This document shows positions 14,601-23,600 of a stretch of DNA of 64,000 nucleotides, in pieces; the stretch's first letter is position 1; each line of letters opens with the position of its first letter. The stretch covers positions 29,318,886 to 29,382,885 of the forward strand of contig NC_086374.1 in assembly GCF_036588685.1 (NCBI RefSeq). The letters run 5' to 3'. Under the pieces are notes generated by a model. The model saw only the letters and a program-made list of their open reading frames with translations. It did not search any database and had not been told where the DNA came from. A program made the translations under genes and the position numbers. This DNA comes from Mytilus trossulus (lineage: Eukaryota > Mollusca > Bivalvia > Mytilida > Mytilidae).

Positions 14601-17600
14601 TTTCAAACCAAATAACTTTTATGAACAGTAAACTTAAAGAACATGACTGTGAACAATAATTTACTATATCAGTTCAGATGTGCTGACTACTAGGCTTGTG
14701 GTAATACCAAAGACAATTGGAACACTAGCAGTGATAAGGCATAGGGGTTATAAATTGAATTGAGTAGGATAAATCAAGGACTGATACATGGATGGGGAAT
14801 ATTACAGCATATATTGATGCATGGTATTGGGAAGGTTTAAGCATGGAATAATACAAAGTAAAAGGAATAGCTACTGATACTTTGCATATGATTCTACATA
14901 AAGGCATTGGTTTGCATTTAATTCTTATAACAAATCAGTTTCTTAAACAACTGGAATACTTAAAGCTTGAACAGGTCAAAAATGAATATGAATGAGTCCA
15001 ACAGATGCACAGGGTCATGCATGGCAGAAAACCAAATTAAAAGAAATCTGGGACTGGCTTAAAACAAAATAACCATTTTACTGATACAAGGGGGAACTTA
15101 TGACTCTTAGCATTTTAACAAAGTTTAGGTCGCTTGCAAAATATATTGATTCATTTTTTTAAATTTTGACTTGATATTTTAAATTATCTATTTTAAACAA
15201 AATTTATTACAGGAAGCACCGTTATTAAATGTTAGCAGCTTATCTGCTGAGGTTTGAATGTGATTTCCTAATAATTCCTCCCACTCACTGGAAGGTCAGC
15301 ACACAACAAGATACCTTAATACCGGCATCTCTTCTGGCCTCTGCCTCACCAATACGGGCATCTCGCTTAACTTGAGCAGTACGAGCTAATCCAAGTGACT
15401 TCAAATATCCCTAATGATAAAGGTTAGTGCTTGAGAGAACAGGGTTTATAATAAATAAATGTACAATGTATACCAGCAGCAAGCAGTGACTGCATTCTTT
15501 TGTCTGTCGTGTATAATATTCCTGAAATAAACGTGATTTATCTACGATAAACTTCACCTTGATTCCAGCATCACGCTTGGCTTCAGCTTCACCAATTCTA
15601 GCAGCACTTTTTACTTCAGCAGTACGCTTCATACCCAAAGCATGTAGATAACCCTGAAATTTGTAATGCATTTACCAATCATTTCTCAAGTAAGATTTGA
15701 AAAATAAATTCTGATATGACATCTGTTAACCTGACTATCTGATAGAACCATTTCCTTTCTGATTCAGGTTGGTAAACAATGTCACTTCATGTGTAATACC
15801 AAAAAATTTTCTACAAGCTGTAAACATATAAAATGACAAAAATAATGTTCAAATGAGATTAGATTGAAGTAAACAGCATATGAATAGATCATTGCTTAGT
15901 ATAACAACAGAAAACACACTGTAATGACTCACCAGTTTCACTGACTGGAATATTTTTTGTATATGACATATGAATAGCATATTTTTTACATTTTGCTCTA
16001 GACGAATTCCTTATTTTGGTACTGCTTTCAGTTTAAAAACAGAAGAATATTTCAATAAATCATGGGTATTGTAGACTTAATCACTTAGGTAATGAACTCA
16101 TGAAAATTCCCATCTTTCTACTAATTTTTCTTCATTAATTTTTCTTAGATTTGACGTGGCTAAAATTTATCTAATTTAGGTAAAAATTGATTAAAGAAAG
16201 AAAAAATATACAGAACATTTATATAATACATGTAGCATGAAAACTTTGAAACAAGTTTCTAAAAACTTTCAAAAAAGTGATTTACTAAATATATTTGCCT
16301 ACCTCACTATCCCTGATATCAGTAATGGTATAACTGACAACAAATATTCCCATGTTCACCAAGTCAGATGATGCCACTTCAAACACAGCCTTCGAAAACT
16401 TCTTACGATCCTTGTAGATTTCCTGATCAAAACATAACAATCATTATATATAGTTTTTGTCCCTTTGTGACATAAAACATCTATTGATAAAGGTTTCTAA
16501 TGCTAAGCTCAATATCAATAGAAATATATATATATATTGCTTGAAACAAGATTTAAATGTTTAATTTTTCCACCATATACATTCTGTACAAATGAACTTT
16601 TAGCATTGCATAAGATTGTACTAAAAGTATTTTATCGGAACCATCGTTTACTGTTTATTCTTCTATTTAACGTTCCCTCAAATGTTCTTGTACTGAGTTT
16701 AGAAGACAGGATTGAGCCCTTACTAATTAGTTTTAACTGCAACGTATGTTCAAATGCCTGTTTGAAGTCAGAAAACCACACCAAAAAACAATTCAACTAA
16801 AGATGACATTAATAGATTAACAGAAATGTTGTCTTCAACAACAAATAGACATCTACCGGGGGTACATTATGTCAATGACTGTTGGAAGATTACTTATTTA
16901 AATCTCAATTTCCAGGCTTTTTTCTGAAGAGAACATTTTATTTTTATGATGGCAAATGACACCAAAAATACCAATTTTATAACTACAAACAATGGTCCCG
17001 TTAGCCAATCCATTATGTATAAGTAAGTCATGACAAAATGGGATGTATTATCATGCTTATAGTTTCAGTTTACTAATTTTACTCAGCCACATGGTAAAGT
17101 GCAATTTCAAAGTAAAAAACTAGTACAATGTATGTATAGTGTACATACTTCAACTGTCATGTTTCCCATGATAGCTCTCTGATGTCCTTCTAGTGTTTCC
17201 TGGGCAACATTTCTTATCTGTGCTTCTGACTTCCCCAAAAACAGCTCACAAGCAGATGCTAACATGTCCTGGTTGGATCCTTGAATTTTTACCTATAATA
17301 AAAGTTTAATAAATATAAATGACAATGCTAAGTAGCGTCATCAAATATATACAATACTTTATGTATTATGTTAACAACTCAAACTGAGAAGCTAAATTAG
17401 TCTTGAAACAATGACATATCTAGATATTTAAAATTACTTAGTGCTTGATCTAAATTTAGAAGTAAATGTTTAATTATGTTTTTAAAAATCTCAAAATTAC
17501 AATAAAATTGTCACTTCATTTTTCAGAAAATATAAAAGGAATTATCATTTAATACTAAGAGAAATATCTTGAAACAAATTTGGAAATATAACTGCTATCT

Positions 17601-20600
17601 GAAATGTAAGTTGAATGTAAAAAAAATTATATATATATATATAGAATATTATACATTGTTTTCTATTACAAGAAAAATTTAGTTTCATATAACTTCAACT
17701 GTTAATCTAATGTGAATATATAAATAAATGTATTATTTGTGAACCTTAACTACAGAAAAGTGAAGATCTGCTCTATATTTACACATATTTAAGTCTGAAA
17801 TAGGAAGTAATTTCATATTTGTCAATTTTTAAGAAAATGGTCATCATCATTTTTTAAACCTATTTTCAAGATTCTATGTGTGGTGCTACCCTCAAATTAA
17901 TTTATCAGAAGACTGTCTTGAATTTGACCAAAATAGGAGAAGAATTAGGTTTTAGAGAAAATCTCTTATACTGATGTTATACATACATGTACATCAGAAA
18001 TAACGCAATTGGTGAAAATCTTTTTTAACTGAAACAATTAGACATCTTAATGTATAGTCTCACAAAACTTTCACAACATTTTTTAAGGTAAAAAATTTCA
18101 GTGCCAAAATTTATGAGTTAGTGAACCCACTACTTTACAATATTAAAATTTGACTTTTAAGGTGAACATGGTGAAGGTCTATTTCAACAACAATTTATAC
18201 AAAATCTATTAAAAAAAAAGCAAGTATTATGCACATCTTGATAATGATGCATACATGTATAAGGATTTAACATAAAGGATTACAACCCTAGACAGGCAGA
18301 GAAGAATTGGAAAGAGAGGGTAAGTGCTAGACAGGATTTAAATTTCATAACATTTGTTAAGGTTCGTCATAACCTTTCTGCTTAAAATGGCAGAGAGATA
18401 ACACCTCTACATTTTGTTCTAAATACAGCCAAACTTGTACAATTTAAAGTTTTTGGTATTATCTAAATATATGTAAGCTATGTATGCATTTTGTGTTTCA
18501 ATGTTTCAGGAAGTTAATCACTTTTATTCTATTACAATTACACTGTGAATGCATTCATGTCAACCTTTAACCTTTAAGCTTGTCTGGCTTGGGCTACAAT
18601 AAGATAAAAACTCATCTGACTTATAATGTATTATTTAATCAAACTGTCCTTACCTGTGCTACGCCTTTGATAGATACAGCAACACCTTGCAGGGTGTACA
18701 CGTTTGGAGAATCTATGTGGAGGGTCATAAGATTAAGGTCAAGCCTGAAAGCAAATCAGTTTCCACCATTTCAACAGAACAGTCATTACATTATACGCTG
18801 TAGTGGTCTACCGACATGTATGCTTTCTTATTTATTAACATGAAGACATGTCATGTAGTTTTATTACATTTAACAAAGGGAAGACAACCCTCTACCACAG
18901 CTATATGTACATGTTTAGTGAAGACTGACGTTAATATTCATACTTACGTACATTGCAACAGTGGGTGATGGCAAGAAGTCTAGACTTGCTGATAATTACC
19001 TTCTTACTCTAAAATCATGTGAACTGGTTTGCTGGGGAAAAACTCATGCAAAGGTGGGAACCACGCTCAAGATAGCGAAAAATGAAAACTAAACACAATA
19101 TATCAGACTTCACTTCTTACCTGTGCAATTCCTTTCATATGAACTGCTACTCCTTGTAGTGTATACACATTAGGACTGTCTATCTGGAGAGTCATTAAAT
19201 TAAGGCTGACTCTGAAATCACATAGCTCTCAAAATCAACAGAAAACCATGCAAGTTTCAAGTGACTTTTTATGATGTGTTGAAAATTTGCAGCAATATTC
19301 ATTAAATATAGACACATAACAGACAGAAAAGAAGGTTTTTTTTTTATCAAAATTAAAAAAATATTGCTTTAGGGACTTAAGCAATATTACAAATCTTGAA
19401 TGACCAAGTTTTAATTCCATTTTCCATTCTCAATATTCATGATATCAAAATATTTTCGAAATTTTCAAAGCATCATTATCCCCAGGAAACATTCTATAAT
19501 TCAACCAAAAACATGGTTCATCTGCAGGCGAAGGCCATGCACTACATTACCTGGGCAATACCAAGTACTGAAATAGCTACACCATGTTGTGTGTAGACAT
19601 TTGAGCTCTCTATATGGATAGTCATGGTATTCAGCGATAATCTAAAAACAAAGCAGTAATACAGCAAAGCAAGTAGCAACAAAACAAATCATTAAATGTC
19701 TACAAAGGATGCAAGGTTAAGCATGCAAAACTAGAAACACTGAGTAAGTATAGGAGGAAATTGTTGGCAAAGCAATAGTACATAATGCAATGTCTGCCAA
19801 TATTGACTAGTTTATAAAAATGTTAAAAAAACACACACGCTTATTTTAACAAAGACATGCTTAAGAACAAGTTACTGTATTTCTTTTGCTTTACCAACAA
19901 GAAAGCATAATGATAATAGTATTGGTTAAAACAAGACATGCAAGAAGTGGTAAATTATTTCACTGTTTATGCACTTTGAAGATTTAAGTAAATGTATGTC
20001 AATTTGTACAGGGTAAAAGGTAAATGGACAATTTCTCAGTCTAAGAAATCAAAATTATACTGCTTGGGAAAAGCTCACTGAAGTGTTTGAATGTCCCCCG
20101 TATTGGATATATTTATCAAACTATTCAAGCCATCAAGGTACCAAGGCAATTACTTAAAGTTGGTTCTAATCTTTAAAACTTTTTAAAAATATCTTACAGA
20201 AAATGAAAATGAAGGCTTCAAGGCAAATGCAATGTGATTTCCTATATAACTAATATTTCAAAGAATTGTACACATGAGAGTGCTAACAATGCAATTTTCC
20301 ATATAATAATCAATATTTCCAAGGACATAACTCATTTAAAAATAATTGATTGGCACTGATTTTATAACCAGTCCTAGACATATCTGATATAATGCTATGA
20401 TATAAGTTTTAAAAAAATCTGACAAGAATTTTACATGAGAGAGCAATAACATTCCTATATCTCACAATCAAGATCATTCTTTGCAGCTGACACAGGGAGA
20501 AATATTTGTATTTGACAGAAAGATTTGATAAAGAGACAATTGCAAAAATATAATATGAAGGGGAAATAACTAAAATCTGACACGACACAAGGAAAAGTAA

Positions 20601-23600
20601 CTGAAAATCAGTAAAAATAAAATGACAAAAAATGAGACAAGGAAAAACAACTAAATCAAAATCCATTTATATATTATATTTGCTGCTTATGAATTCAACT
20701 GATGTTTACAAATTTCAATAACCTAAGAATAAAATCTATCAATTTAGTTATAAATATTTATGAACATATACAAAAATCACCTCATAATGCAAACTGAAAT
20801 AAACTACCACTTCTGGTTCCCAGAACCAAGCATTTCTGGCTTCTGTAAGTATGTGAAAAATGCAAATGTTAACAAGCCGATGCATTGTCCAATAAAATTA
20901 GTTCTAAGATTGTCAAAGTTGGTTCGCTAATCGATTGTGTGATAAAGTATCATTAAAATCTACTACTTCTTAAATTATAAATATAATAATTTGTAATACT
21001 AATTTTCACTTGATAAGCATCTTGGTCCAAATCTTTGTTATATGTTTTAGTAGTCATGTACATGTACAATGATACAATTTTTGAAAATGCCAACAAATTT
21101 GCCAGCCTGCTCAAGATAAATTTCAATTGAAATGCATTTTAATAGAATCATCATGACCCTCAAAACTTACTTTATTGGACTTAAAGAGGTAAATTAAAGT
21201 GGTAAGTTCCAAAATTTTGAATATTGTAAAATGTTCTTTTCTCACCTGTGCAACACCTGTAACTGATATAGCTACACCAAATTGTGTGTACACATTTGGA
21301 CTTTCAATGTGTAAAGTCATGGTGTTTAGGGAGAGTCTGAAAATCAAATGCTTCAAAAATTAACAAAATTATGCAAAACAAAATTACCATTGCAAACATA
21401 AAATAAAACTAAACTAAAACAGGATTATGCAAATCTACACATAGATGCATAATTAACCTATAATAGGGAAAACTGAACAAGCAATGCCAATACACAGGTC
21501 ACCTGTTGAAATCATATATGTGTGTATGATGCTTGGTCTCCCCTTTCAAGTCATGATATTTCAAAATATTAGATGCTGATATAGCTTATATTCAAAAATT
21601 TGGTCACGACAAATATACCTATCATATTCATTTGAAAATTTCAATTTATATTGTCCATAAAAGCACTTTTGTAGCTAAAATTTAGCGTAAAAAACATTCC
21701 AAATGTTTAACATGCTAAAGGAGTTATCTATTATTTTTAATTCTATCAATATTGTTATTGAATACATTATATCTTTGAAACTGTACATGAGACAACAAAA
21801 AATTATGATCATATACAATGTAGATATAACTAACTTGATTACAGAAAAAATAAAAAATCATTTTAGAAGGGGGAAATTATTAAGTGTTTACAAAAAGGTA
21901 GTTAAAAATATTCTCTTTCATGAAAGGATTTTTTAATGATGCAAAATAACAGCAATAAAACCAAAATTTGGCGAGGCAATAAAACCAAAATATGACCAGG
22001 CAATAAAACCAAAATATGGCCAGGCAATAAAACCAAAATATGACCAGGCAATAAAACCAAAATATGGCCAGGCAAAAACAACAGGAGGCAGCATCCCAAC
22101 AAAACTCTACATATAAAAACAAGAAGTTATACATATATATCACAATAAATAGTGACAGTCAGGTAAATTAACTTACTTGAGCCGTGCCCGTAACTGACAC
22201 TGCCACCCCCTGGGCAGTGTATACGTGTGGACTCTCAATAGATAATGTCAAAGTGTTCAGATTCATTCTGGTCAGCACAAAAGAGTTAGTAATCAAGTAT
22301 CATTAGCAAAGTTTACTCATTAACTGATTTTAGAAGACATTACTTCTTAGTTACTGCCCAAGATTTTACAAAAAGCTTACGGTAAAAATAAGGAGTTGTG
22401 CAAATGACACAAGAGGACAAGGAAGTAAACAACTATAGGGGAATAGCATGATAAAATGCTTCCACCTAAATAACACCACTTTCCAAACCTCACCTACAAA
22501 AATATATTCCAGTGATGATATCATGACATGTACAATGTATTCAACCTCTATCTATAGTAAGTGGTGTGACCAACGAAACATTTCACACCTTATTTGATGG
22601 AATTAACAAATCTGAGAGAAATTTAGAAACATTGTTGTTCCTTTTGATATGTTCTTAACATTTGCATACATGTACATACATATATATATATACATTTGTA
22701 TCTCAGAATCAAAAGTACAAGATTCTTTTCATATTTGATCTGGACCGACTTTTATCCAATTTCAAATCTTTTTTCAATCCAAAATAGCTGCACAAAATCA
22801 AGTCAAGGTAAATTGTATAAAGTTAATACTAACATTTCATTGGAGCATAAAATCAGGTTCATAATTATTTAACACAAAATATATACGTGTTAAGCTAACA
22901 TAACATGAATACATGTAATTCAAACATTGACCTACACTTAGTACTTGTGAGACATCATGGCCAATAACGTTCCGACACAAGATGTTATTGAACATCATAC
23001 ATTTACAATTTCTATTTTTTTTAAAATCTGTATTTAATCTGAATCATGTTTGCAATATAATTATACATAGTTAAAAGCATGATGAGGAAGTCTAATGTTT
23101 GAAAACATCTCCCTGAATATGTTGAAATTATGATCAATAATCTGATTATCTTATGTGTTTTGTACTTTATTTGTATAAAATGTATTATATTTACCTCTGT
23201 AATTTCTGTATAACTGGCCATACAAAGCATCGACCACCAGGAACAAATAATGATCTACCATGACAACATCCTACAAAAGACAATAATTTCAATGCTTTAT
23301 TCACTAAGCATGCTAAGTTACATTTTGTGTTGGTCAGTGGCTGCCTAACATGAAATTCTCTTTTTTCAGATACCAAAAGATATATACATGTAGTCACATA
23401 GTGTTTCTCAATTAGAAATTTTTAGTCCTGATGTAACAGCAACTTTACATTATCAAAAGTAAACAAACTTCATGAACTTACATGTTTCCTATTTCCTTTC
23501 TTATCCTTTATTCTAAGCTTTAGAAATAACCTTACTGAAAGTTTTTTGGTCATTTTCCAATAGGTACTGTTTAAGTCAGAATTTCTTCTATCATCATGAT

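Noticed and set aside
18654-22267. The five similar flotillin exons as separate flotillin genes or pseudogenes
   Set aside because: Only this one exon is repeated, all copies have intact splice sites and matching phases, and the flanking exons occur once.
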